Shown in pieces: positions 51,051-59,302 of a stretch of DNA of 64,000 nucleotides (its first letter is position 1; each line of letters opens with the position of its first letter). The stretch lies in assembly GCF_001427305.1 (NCBI RefSeq), contig NZ_LMFZ01000050.1:62001-126000 (forward strand), in the 5' to 3' direction. This stretch comes from Duganella sp. Root1480D1. Its GTDB lineage: Bacteria; Pseudomonadota; Gammaproteobacteria; Burkholderiales; Burkholderiaceae_D. The position numbers and the translations under genes were made by a program. The notes below the pieces were generated by a model. The model was given only the letters and a program-made list of their open reading frames with translations. It searched no databases and was not told the DNA's origin.

Positions 51051-52097
51051 ATGGATTCCCTTCTGAAACATATGGTGGACATGACCGGCCACCGCGATCA
51101 TACGATGCTCGACATCTCGGTGATCTCGGCGGTAGCGGAATTGGCGTCCGCCACGCAGGCACGTGTGCTGAGCATCGTCAATGTGCGCGGCCAGCTCTAC
51201 GTCCGTCCGCGCGCCGTCATCGAGCAAGGCCGGCCTGCGCGCATGGAGGAATACCAGGACCCGGCCACCCCGGGTGACCCGGTCAGCCTGTTCCCGGCCC
51301 TGGCGCGCTGCCTGGCCCACCATGAGTCGAGCGCCGACTACATGTCGCCCGAAGGTGAGCACACGCTCTGGCTGCCGATCTGGATGGGCGACAAGGCCGA
51401 TACCTGCCTGGAAATCGTCAATCCGACCCCTTACACCAGCGATACCATCCATATCATTGGCGGCATTGTCAGCGTGTACCGCAATTTCCAGAACCTGCTC
51501 GATTACAGCGAGCGCGACTCGCTGACCGGCCTGTTGAACCGCAAGACTTTCGACGACCAGCTGGCCAAGATGCTGCAGGCGTCGGCCGAGCATGATGTGC
51601 TGGCGGTGCCGCCCGACGGCCTCGAACGGCGCAATCCGCAAGACCAGGAAAAACAATGGCTGGCCGTGGTCGATGTCGACCATTTCAAGGCAGTTAACGA
51701 TAAATTTGGCCACTTGTACGGCGATGAGGTACTGATCCTGATCGCCAACCTGCTGCAGTCATCCTTCCGCGCGCAGGACCGGGTGTTCCGCTTCGGCGGT
51801 GAGGAATTCGTGGTGCTGCTGCGTTCATCTACGCTGGATAACGCCAAGAAGATCATCGAACGCTTCAGGATGAACGTAGAACAGCACGAGTTCCCGCAGG
51901 TGGGACAGGTGACCGTGAGCGTCGGCTTCGTCAGCATCAGCGCCTATGAAGCGCCAGTGATCATCCTCGGCCGTGCCGACCAGGCCCTGTACTACGCCAA
52001 GAGCCATGGCCGCAATATGGCCTGCCATTACGACGAACTGGTCAGCGGTGGCCAGTTGCAGACCGTCGAATCCAACGATACTGCCGAATTCTTCTGA
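51051..52097 (+). CDS. Diguanylate cyclase
   Basis: The 348-residue protein has an N-terminal GAF-like sensory domain (about residues 15-145) and a C-terminal GGDEF domain. The active site reads GGEEF (249-253), with the inhibitory I-site RAQD at 240-243, so product inhibition is expected. It synthesises c-di-GMP. It is divergent from flp and convergent with the HD-GYP gene, which could let the pair set c-di-GMP for Tad-dependent attachment. Confidence 0.94.
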   Translation: MDSLLKHMVDMTGHRDHTMLDISVISAVAELASATQARVLSIVNVRGQLYVRPRAVIEQGRPARMEEYQDPATPGDPVSLFPALARCLAHHESSADYMSPEGEHTLWLPIWMGDKADTCLEIVNPTPYTSDTIHIIGGIVSVYRNFQNLLDYSERDSLTGLLNRKTFDDQLAKMLQASAEHDVLAVPPDGLERRNPQDQEKQWLAVVDVDHFKAVNDKFGHLYGDEVLILIANLLQSSFRAQDRVFRFGGEEFVVLLRSSTLDNAKKIIERFRMNVEQHEFPQVGQVTVSVGFVSISAYEAPVIILGRADQALYYAKSHGRNMACHYDELVSGGQLQTVESNDTAEFF

Positions 52098-52100
52098 CCG

Positions 52101-53327
52101 TCAGGCCCCAGCCAGGGTCAGGAAGCGCATCGGGTCCACCTGCCACTTCGCAGGCGATTCGTGGCCGACGATCTTGTCGCCACCGCCAAAGCCCAGGCCA
52201 CGCGACAGGTCGACTGTTTCCGGCTTGATGTAGACATTCTTCTTGGTGTTGAAAAACACGTTCACCTTCGGCGCCAGCAGGTTGCTTTCGTGCGGCTCGA
52301 CTACGACGCCAAGGCGGCCCGATTCCAGCATGACCAGGGTGCCGACCGGGTAAATGCCGACGCAGCGCATGAATTCCTGCACTAGTTTCGGATTGAAATG
52401 GTGCTTGCTCCACTCGTGGATCTTGCGCAGGGCGGCCGCTGCCGGAAGCCCCTTGTGATATACGCGGTCGGCAGTAATTGCATCGTAAACGTCGACAATT
52501 GCTGCCATCTGCGCCATTTCACTGATATCGTCGCCGGCCAGCTTGTCCGGGTAGCCAGTGCCGTCGCGCCGTTCGTGGTGGTGGCGCGTGATGTCCAGCG
52601 CCAGCGCCGGCACGTCGGGCGATTGCTGCAGGATGTTGAAGCCATCCATCGGGTGCTTCTTGATGATGGCAAATTCTTCGTCGGTCAACGGGCCCGGCTT
52701 GTTGAGGATGGCGTCCGGCACCAGGGCTTTGCCGGTGTCGTGCAGCAAGCCCCCGAGGCCGGCTTCGCGAACGATGTTTTCCTCCATGCCGCGCGCATTG
52801 GCAAAAGCCACCAGCAGCGCGCACACGCTGACCGAGTGCAGGAAGGTGTAATCGTCCTTGGACTTGATGCGCAGCAGGCCGAGCAGGGCGCCCGGGTTGC
52901 GTAGGATGGATTCGGTAATGTTCTGCACCACCGGCTGCACGGAGCCGATTTCGATTGCCTTGCCGAGGCGGGCATCAGCCATCACGTTGCGCACCACGCC
53001 GGCAGCCTGGTGGCGGATCTGGGCTGCGCGCTGCAACTCCTCGCCGAGGGAGGTGCGGATGATGCGCGACGGCTCTTTCGCGATTTCTTCCACTTCACGC
53101 TCGGTGGCGGCCTGGGCCTCCGCCAGCGAGGGCGCATCCTCCACGTCCAGCCCTTTGGATGCATCGATCACCACGTCGTGAATGCCGGCCTGGATGATTT
53201 TCTGGATCTGCTCCTGGCTCGAAATCTCGAAGCGGTTGCGGACAAACGGATGGGTCATCCAGTCACAGCTCAGGTCGTGGATATACATGCCGACCTTTAA
53301 CTGCGCTGAATCGACTTTCTTTAACAT
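52101..53327 (-). CDS. HD-GYP c-di-GMP phosphodiesterase
   Basis: The 408-residue protein has an N-terminal DUF3391 domain (VKVGMYIHDLSCDWMTHPF-like start) and a HD-GYP domain with H164, H196-D197 in LLHDTGK, HHHE at 249-252 and DGTGYP at 255-260. All metal ligands and the GYP motif are intact, so it should degrade c-di-GMP to GMP/pGpG. It is convergent with the diguanylate cyclase, three bases apart. Confidence 0.94.
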   Translation of the reverse strand: MLKKVDSAQLKVGMYIHDLSCDWMTHPFVRNRFEISSQEQIQKIIQAGIHDVVIDASKGLDVEDAPSLAEAQAATEREVEEIAKEPSRIIRTSLGEELQRAAQIRHQAAGVVRNVMADARLGKAIEIGSVQPVVQNITESILRNPGALLGLLRIKSKDDYTFLHSVSVCALLVAFANARGMEENIVREAGLGGLLHDTGKALVPDAILNKPGPLTDEEFAIIKKHPMDGFNILQQSPDVPALALDITRHHHERRDGTGYPDKLAGDDISEMAQMAAIVDVYDAITADRVYHKGLPAAAALRKIHEWSKHHFNPKLVQEFMRCVGIYPVGTLVMLESGRLGVVVEPHESNLLAPKVNVFFNTKKNVYIKPETVDLSRGLGFGGGDKIVGHESPAKWQVDPMRFLTLAGA

Positions 53328-53396
53328 GGTGGGGCTCGCGAGGTAATTGCGTGAAGAACGTTAGAATAAGTATACACAATGTTATCCTACGGGAAT

Positions 53397-54326
53397 ATGG
53401 AACTCCGCCAACTGCGCTATTTTGTAGCCATCGTCGACCACGGATCGTTGTCGCGCGCCGCCTTGGTATTGCATGTTGCACAACCCGCTCTGACCCAGCA
53501 GCTACGCCAGCTCGAGGAAGAACTTGGCGCCCAGCTCCTGCACCGCAGTGCCCAGGGCGTGGTCAGTACCGATGCCGGCAAGGTGTTCTACGACCATGCC
53601 CAGGCCATCCTGAAACAGGTCGCCGATGCCCGCTCCGCCGTCACCCAGTCGGCCCGCCCCTCCGGCAGCGTCACCATGGGGCTGCCGCACAGCATTTCCG
53701 GTGCCCTGGCGCTGCCCCTGCTGACCGCCGCGCGCGAGCAATATCCCGACATTACGCTGCAGTTGACCGAAGAACTGACCGGAAACCTGGCAGAACAGCT
53801 CAAAAGCGGGCGGGTTAACCTGGCGGTCCTGTTCGACGATGGCCAGTTGACGCCCTTCTCCACCACCCCGCTGGCGGAAGAAGAGCTGCGCTTCATCTGC
53901 CGCCATGACGCAGTGTGGTTTACCGACAACGACACCGTCACCTTGCAGCAAGCCCTGAACACCACCTTGATCTTGCCGGGACTGCAACATGGCGTGCGTC
54001 CACGCATCGAAGCCATGGCACGCGCCGCCGGCCTGGTGATCGGCAATGTCATCGAAATCAACTCGATCGCCATCCTCAAGTCCGCCATCATGGCTGGCAT
54101 GGGTGCGACCATCTTGCCGGTAGCCCCGGTCTTGCCGGAAATCGAACTGGGCCAGATGCGCAGCGTGCGCATCAACAACCCTGCCATCAGCCGCACCGTC
54201 GTCTTGTGCGCCTCGCGCAACATCCCCCTGACCAACGCCGCCAATGCGATTGCCGCGCTGACGCAGCAAGTCGCCACCGACCTCTGCCAGCGCAACACCT
54301 GGCCTGGCGCCCGTCTTCTCGGTTGA
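53397..54326 (+). CDS. LysR-family transcriptional regulator
   Basis: From the ATG at 53397 the product is 309 residues. The N-terminal helix-turn-helix reads RQLRYFVAIVDHGSLSRAALVLHVAQPALTQQLRQLEEELGAQLLHRS; the effector domain follows and matches the Nac/CynR-like subgroup. Its regulatory target is not evident; it is divergent from the HD-GYP gene and convergent with the bpX6-type gene. The end overlaps the first arm of a hairpin element. Confidence 0.92.
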   Translation: MELRQLRYFVAIVDHGSLSRAALVLHVAQPALTQQLRQLEEELGAQLLHRSAQGVVSTDAGKVFYDHAQAILKQVADARSAVTQSARPSGSVTMGLPHSISGALALPLLTAAREQYPDITLQLTEELTGNLAEQLKSGRVNLAVLFDDGQLTPFSTTPLAEEELRFICRHDAVWFTDNDTVTLQQALNTTLILPGLQHGVRPRIEAMARAAGLVIGNVIEINSIAILKSAIMAGMGATILPVAPVLPEIELGQMRSVRINNPAISRTVVLCASRNIPLTNAANAIAALTQQVATDLCQRNTWPGARLLG

Positions 54327-54374
54327 GCCCGTGTCTCGGTTGGGGTGTGACCCCAGGGTGGGACACGGGCTCAA
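54323..54374. terminator. Nested double hairpin between LysR and bpX6 genes
   Basis: Outer arms of 13 bp (54323-54335 and 54362-54374) enclose an inner hairpin TGGGGT-GTG-ACCCCA (54341-54355). The element lies exactly between two convergent genes and covers the LysR stop codon. It may act as a bidirectional terminator and also looks like a REP-type repeat with a GGGGT...ACCCC core. Confidence 0.7.
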
Positions 54375-54388
54375 CGGCCTGGGAACTT

Positions 54389-57133
54389 TCAGCTTAGCAC
54401 TAGCGTGCGGGAATTGCTGGTATTCAGGTCGATATCGATCAGCCGGCCATCCTGGTCGAAGGCCAGCAGGTGGCCGTCTTGCAGCGCGACGCTGCCAGCG
54501 CGGGCGCGCGGCAGCACGATTTCCAGTACGCGCTTGCCTTGGGCCAGTTCGACGCCGGCGCAACGCCAGTCGCCGCTGTCCGCTTCCTGCCAATGGAACA
54601 GCAGCATGCCGCTCGCCTGGCAGTGGCTGGCATTCGGTGGAACCGGCGGAAAATCCAGCCGCTTGGCCGGCGCCAGCATGACAGAGCCCTGTTCGCTGCG
54701 CCCCAGGAACAAGGGCGTGTCGCCGGCCGTATTCGGCAAGGCATAGTCCACGCCCTCCGGCATGTCGAAAATATCGCGCTGGAACAAGCGCCTTGCCGGC
54801 AGGGCATAACGCCATTGCTGCACGCCGTCCGGCCCGTGGAGCAGCAGCGCCTGGATATTGTTCTCTTCATGGAATCCGCTGATCTGGCCGGGCAGGTCGG
54901 CGACCTGCCATAAGGCTGCAAAGCCGGCGCTGGCCGTATCGCAAGCGATCAGGCGGTCGCCTATGATCACGCTCCAACTGGCGCCGTCGTAGGAGCGCGC
55001 CCAGTGGCGCAGCGGTTGCGTGAACCAGTCGGAGGCACGGCGTTGCAGCAGGTCCAGGCGGCTGACCCGGACGTTGCTGTCGCGCCGTACCAGGGCCAGG
55101 GCCTTTTCGCCGCTGCCGGCCAGCACCAGGTGGCTGGCGGGAACCGGGAAGTGCGCCTGCTGCTTGCCGTCGGCCCGCACGCGCAGGACACCGGCCTCGC
55201 CCAGCGCCAGCAGGTAGCCGCCATCCGGCAGCCGCCGCGCATCGTGGATGCGCATCAGGCCGCGCTCCTCGAGCGTCTTGTTCAGGGTATCGCCGCGTTG
55301 GCAGACTGGCCAGCCATTGGCGTCATGCGGCAGGTTCAAGGGCGGCATGTCCGCCTTCAGGCTGGTATGTTCCGCCAGCGTCAGTAAAGCCTGGATGACA
55401 TCCTTGCGCAAGGCATTGCGATGCGCCATGCGTTCCACCAGCACCACGCGCAACAATTCCTGCGCCAGGCGGCGCGTCGCTTGCGAATGCGGCTTGAGCG
55501 CCGCCAGGCATTCGGCTGCCAGCGCGCGCCGGGCCTGGGCATCTTCGCCCTGCCCGCGCAACAGGAACTGGATGGCCGGCACGCTGTCGGCCAGGCTGCC
55601 CGCATCGAGCGCCAGGCGCCGCACCAGCATCTGCACGCCCAGGTGGCCGTCGGCCGCTTCTGCCATGCGGATCCACTCCAGCGCCCTGTCCCGCTTTTCC
55701 GCCAAGGGCCAGATTGCCTCGACCGCCTGCGCCAGCAAGCCACGCGCGGCCAGGTCTTCCGCCCATTGCAGGCGCAATTCCGCCGCGTAGGGGTGGCCCG
55801 AGCGCTCCAGGGCGGCTACCGCCTCGGCGTAGGCATTGTGCAGCCGCGCCAGGCCGAGTGCGCGCTCGATGTCGCCGGCCTTGATCCACAGGCGCACTGC
55901 GATGGCTGGCTGCAGTTCCATCGACTCGGCCATCTGTGCGGCCTGCCTGAAGCGCTCCTTGCGCTCCAGGTAATCCGCCGCCTCCTGCCCCTGCTGCAGC
56001 AACTCGGCCAGGACGAAGGCCGCTTCGTCGATTTTTCCTTCGCGGTCCAGGTTGGCAAATGCGCGGCGATACATCTGGCGCAAATGATCTTGCATCTGCG
56101 CGTCCAGGCCGATACTGCTGCCGCCATGGCTCGGGCCGGTGATATCCAGGCTGCTGCGGCGGCGCGGCGTGCCGAAAGCCTGCCGCGACAGTTGCCTCTC
56201 CGAGTCGAGCGGAATGGCGTGGCGCAGTGCTTCGTGCAGGTCGCCTTTCTCGAACATGTTCATGGTCTTGCGCAGGTAGGCGGCCTGGCGCATGCCCAGC
56301 AGCTCCGTGGCCCTGGTCACCATGGCCAGTTTTTCCAGCATCTGGCGCATGAAGCCGGAACGAGCCGGTGCCTGTTGTCCGCGTCCTGTGCCCGCACCGG
56401 CTGCCCTGCCGTTCCCCGTGCCACCGGCCTGGCCTTGGCCGGCCCGGCCGCCAAGCAGGCCGCCCAACAAGCCGCCAAGCAGTGCGAGCGCGCCGACAGG
56501 CAATGCCAGCGCCGTCAGGGCAATGCCGGAAGCTGCCGACTTCGCGGCGGCGCGCAAGCCTTCCCGGCCAGCTTGTTTCCCTTTGGGCTTGCCCTGTTTT
56601 GCGGCGCGGATTTCTTCCAGGAAGCGTTCTCGCGCCGCACTCGGCGGAGGAACAGAACCCAGGATTTCGCGTACCTCGGCAGGTTTTTCGGCCCGCCCAG
56701 GCATCTGGCTGGAAAATGCCGGCAACGGCATGCGCAAGGGCTCTCGCATGACCAGGCCATCCAACTCCAGCCAGCGCCAGGGCTCAAGGCGCATGCCGGG
56801 CGCCAGTGGGAAGGCGAACAGGCGCGCGTCCTGCACGATCACGGCGCTGCCGGGTGCAATGCCGGCACGCTCGTCGACCGCCAGCGGCGCGCTGGCCAGC
56901 AGGCTGCCATCTTCGCAAAGCGGCAAGCCGGCCAATTGGCGGCAATCGGTGCGGCGGGCGCGCGGCAAGACCAGCAGATAGCCGTTATGCAGGCTGTAGA
57001 CATGAGCGCCGCCTTCCCAGTGCGCCAGCACGCGCTGGCGTGCCACGCCATCACCCAGCATGGCGCAGTCGAACCAGATGGCCCGCACCAACTGGCTGCC
57101 CTCGAAAACCGGGCGGCGGACTTTATTCGACAT
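54389..57133 (-). CDS. bpX6-type protein of a MoxR-vWA-beta-propeller system
   Basis: From the ATG at 57133 (GGAGAAAACC upstream) the product is 914 residues. The N-terminal 140 residues (SNKVRRPVFEGSQLVRAIWFDC) resemble the bpX6 domain of MoxR-vWA-beta-propeller ternary systems. A hydrophobic stretch (residues 203-229, LPVGALALLGGLLGGLLGG) and a Gly-rich linker (230-260) follow, then helical repeats (about 290-590) and a WD/YVTN-like beta-propeller (about 600-914). The four genes overlap in one operon. Assignment is from recalled family features; no profile search was run. Confidence 0.78.
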   Translation of the reverse strand: MSNKVRRPVFEGSQLVRAIWFDCAMLGDGVARQRVLAHWEGGAHVYSLHNGYLLVLPRARRTDCRQLAGLPLCEDGSLLASAPLAVDERAGIAPGSAVIVQDARLFAFPLAPGMRLEPWRWLELDGLVMREPLRMPLPAFSSQMPGRAEKPAEVREILGSVPPPSAARERFLEEIRAAKQGKPKGKQAGREGLRAAAKSAASGIALTALALPVGALALLGGLLGGLLGGRAGQGQAGGTGNGRAAGAGTGRGQQAPARSGFMRQMLEKLAMVTRATELLGMRQAAYLRKTMNMFEKGDLHEALRHAIPLDSERQLSRQAFGTPRRRSSLDITGPSHGGSSIGLDAQMQDHLRQMYRRAFANLDREGKIDEAAFVLAELLQQGQEAADYLERKERFRQAAQMAESMELQPAIAVRLWIKAGDIERALGLARLHNAYAEAVAALERSGHPYAAELRLQWAEDLAARGLLAQAVEAIWPLAEKRDRALEWIRMAEAADGHLGVQMLVRRLALDAGSLADSVPAIQFLLRGQGEDAQARRALAAECLAALKPHSQATRRLAQELLRVVLVERMAHRNALRKDVIQALLTLAEHTSLKADMPPLNLPHDANGWPVCQRGDTLNKTLEERGLMRIHDARRLPDGGYLLALGEAGVLRVRADGKQQAHFPVPASHLVLAGSGEKALALVRRDSNVRVSRLDLLQRRASDWFTQPLRHWARSYDGASWSVIIGDRLIACDTASAGFAALWQVADLPGQISGFHEENNIQALLLHGPDGVQQWRYALPARRLFQRDIFDMPEGVDYALPNTAGDTPLFLGRSEQGSVMLAPAKRLDFPPVPPNASHCQASGMLLFHWQEADSGDWRCAGVELAQGKRVLEIVLPRARAGSVALQDGHLLAFDQDGRLIDIDLNTSNSRTLVLS

Positions 57134-58892
57134 GGTTTTCTCCAAACGGCACCACGGTCAGCAGCGGCACGTCTTCGTCGATGCTTTGCACTGTCAAGGT
57201 ATGCGATTTCGCACCAATCCAGGCCACGCGCCGGCTGATCGGGTCGAAACTGACCTTGGCCGCCGCCTCGCGGAACTTGATCAGCACATGCTGTGTGTTA
57301 CGCGCGCGAAATTCGATCCGTGAGCGGCGCCTGTTCAGCACCAGCAGGCCGGGGAAGGTTTCCAGCTTGGTATCGATACATCCCAGCACTTCACCTTGGT
57401 CTTCGACGACCGTCCTCGCCCATTCGGCATCGCTCCGGACAACCCATGCTCCCTCGCCGTTTGCTTCCAGGAAGGCCGACAGCTGAGGGGCGAAGCAGGC
57501 TCTCAAGGTCGCTTCGCTCCAGGAACCATGCTCAATTCTTTCGCCGCTGGACGGAGTGAGGTGTATGACGACCGTTTCAGTGCCTTTGTGCGCGTAGGCA
57601 TATCGAAGCGTCTTGCCGAACTGCCATGCGCCGACGACGTTTTCAGCAACAACTTCGAATTCCGTTTCGATTTCCTTCCCGGCGGTGCGTTGCCAGCAAA
57701 CCAGCCTGCCGCCATAGTCCAATACGTAGACCCATTCGCGATTGCCTCGGGCTGCCGAAAAATGAAACGCATCCAGCAGCCTGCCACCACCCGGCAGCGC
57801 GGAGAATTGCCGTAGATCCGGGCGCTCCACGGGTGCGGTTCTTCGATTGAATAACGGCCCTGGAAAATCGCGGAAAGCCAGCTTGCCCTGTTCCAGGACC
57901 ACCATACCCTGGCAATTCTTGTAGACCCCCACCGCCAGGATTTCGCCTTTTGCCTTGTTGACGACGCGCGACTTGCCTGGCTCAGCACCCGCGCGCTGAG
58001 GTACCCGGTAGAACGTCGTGCGGCCATCGATCATGGTCACCGCCAGCCAGCTTGCATGGGAGCTGAAACGCGGCGGATACTTCAGCGAAGGTTTCAGGCG
58101 CGAGCCTTGGGTAGCCGTCTTCGGCACTTTCCTTTCGAATGGATGGCGCAGCACGCGGGTGCAGGTATCTTGCGCAGGCAAGTTCAGTTTGATCTCGCGG
58201 CGTGCGCCTTTTTGCTGCAGGATGACTTCCAGGCTCTCCTCCAGCAGCATGCGTTCGATGCTGACGCGATGGCGTGCCTGGGGCGGGCAAATGCTGGCTT
58301 GCGCGCCAACCAGCCAGCAATCGTCCTGCTGCGTGCCCAGCGCTTGCGACCATTCCTCCTGCATCGCTTCGTCGGCAGCCTGCAGCGTGCGGCCACCGAG
58401 CAGCGCGGCCATGGCAGCTTCGTTGCTACTGTCGCGCAGTTCGCCGGGTTTATGCAGCCATCCCCAGCGGAACTCCGCCCCAGCCAACTGGGCGCGCCGG
58501 GCCAGCAGGATGAACATGGCGATGTGCACCAGGCGAGCCTCGCCCAGTTGCATCGGGCCTGCATCGAACAGCGCCACGCTGCGTAATGGCTGCTGGCTGG
58601 TCGAAGGTTCGGGCCCGGTGAACAGCAGCTCGTTATTGGCGGCGCGGCGGATAAACTCCTCGGGCGCCACGTCGGCGTAGGCCCACTCCGTCAGCAGCAG
58701 GCGTTCGTAGCTGCCGCGTTGCACGATATCGCCCACGCCGCCCGGTTCGACCTGCTGGCGTGCCGACACCCGGGTCAACGGACCGAGCATGGGGGCCAGG
58801 CGCAGCAGGAGGTCGCCCACCGGTTGCACCAGCGTCGGTTCAAAAAGGCTGAGCCATGGCGCCCAGGGCGTCAATTGCGGATGCAAATTCAT
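57123..58892 (-). CDS. Degenerate vWA / beta-propeller protein of the MoxR system
   Basis: From the ATG at 58892 the product is 589 residues. The segment LRSVALFDAGPMQLGEARLVHIAMFILLARRA (residues 103-134) has the fold pattern of a vWA domain, but the DxSxS metal site reads D110-A-G-P-M. The C-terminal 300 residues consist of repeated short beta strands typical of a beta-propeller. The start overlaps the upstream gene (ATGA) and the end overlaps the bpX6 gene by 11 bases. It is the putative vWA component of the system. Confidence 0.72.
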   Translation of the reverse strand: MNLHPQLTPWAPWLSLFEPTLVQPVGDLLLRLAPMLGPLTRVSARQQVEPGGVGDIVQRGSYERLLLTEWAYADVAPEEFIRRAANNELLFTGPEPSTSQQPLRSVALFDAGPMQLGEARLVHIAMFILLARRAQLAGAEFRWGWLHKPGELRDSSNEAAMAALLGGRTLQAADEAMQEEWSQALGTQQDDCWLVGAQASICPPQARHRVSIERMLLEESLEVILQQKGARREIKLNLPAQDTCTRVLRHPFERKVPKTATQGSRLKPSLKYPPRFSSHASWLAVTMIDGRTTFYRVPQRAGAEPGKSRVVNKAKGEILAVGVYKNCQGMVVLEQGKLAFRDFPGPLFNRRTAPVERPDLRQFSALPGGGRLLDAFHFSAARGNREWVYVLDYGGRLVCWQRTAGKEIETEFEVVAENVVGAWQFGKTLRYAYAHKGTETVVIHLTPSSGERIEHGSWSEATLRACFAPQLSAFLEANGEGAWVVRSDAEWARTVVEDQGEVLGCIDTKLETFPGLLVLNRRRSRIEFRARNTQHVLIKFREAAAKVSFDPISRRVAWIGAKSHTLTVQSIDEDVPLLTVVPFGENHVE

Positions 58893-59302
58893 GACAGCAC
58901 TCCTGCCAGCCATTGCAACGCCGCCTCATCGAGCGGAGCGGCTGCATCGAGCGGCATGAAGCACGGCGGCTCCGGCCACAACAGCACTGGGCCGCGGCCC
59001 GCCTCATGCAGCAGCCGCTGTTGCAACAGGTCGACTGGCTGGCCGGGGCGCAGCAGGGTTGGCAGCCATAGCATGGGCGCCTCGGGCGATGCCGCGCAAT
59101 AGCGGATGCCGTCGACCCATGGCAGTTGGCTGGCGTCGCCAATCAGCACCAGCATGTCGGCCGTGGCGACGAAGCGCAGGCCACCGCGTTGTTCGTGCGA
59201 ACGCAGCTGCAATTGCCGCAGCAAGTCGCGCGCCGCACTGCCGCATGCCACCGCACCTGCCGGCGCCAGCGCCGGTTCCTGCACAAGCCATTGCATTGCC
59301 AT
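58889..59302 (-). CDS. Small protein of the MoxR system (bpX5-like)
   Basis: The 137-residue protein sits between the MoxR ATPase and the vWA gene and overlaps both by ATGA. No motif is certain; its size, alpha/beta composition (FVATADMLVLIGDASQLPW, MLWLPTLLRPG, PVLLWPEPPCF) and location fit the bpX5 domain described for these systems. There is no signal peptide or membrane span. Function is unknown. Confidence 0.6.
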   Translation of the reverse strand: MAMQWLVQEPALAPAGAVACGSAARDLLRQLQLRSHEQRGGLRFVATADMLVLIGDASQLPWVDGIRYCAASPEAPMLWLPTLLRPGQPVDLLQQRLLHEAGRGPVLLWPEPPCFMPLDAAAPLDEAALQWLAGVLS

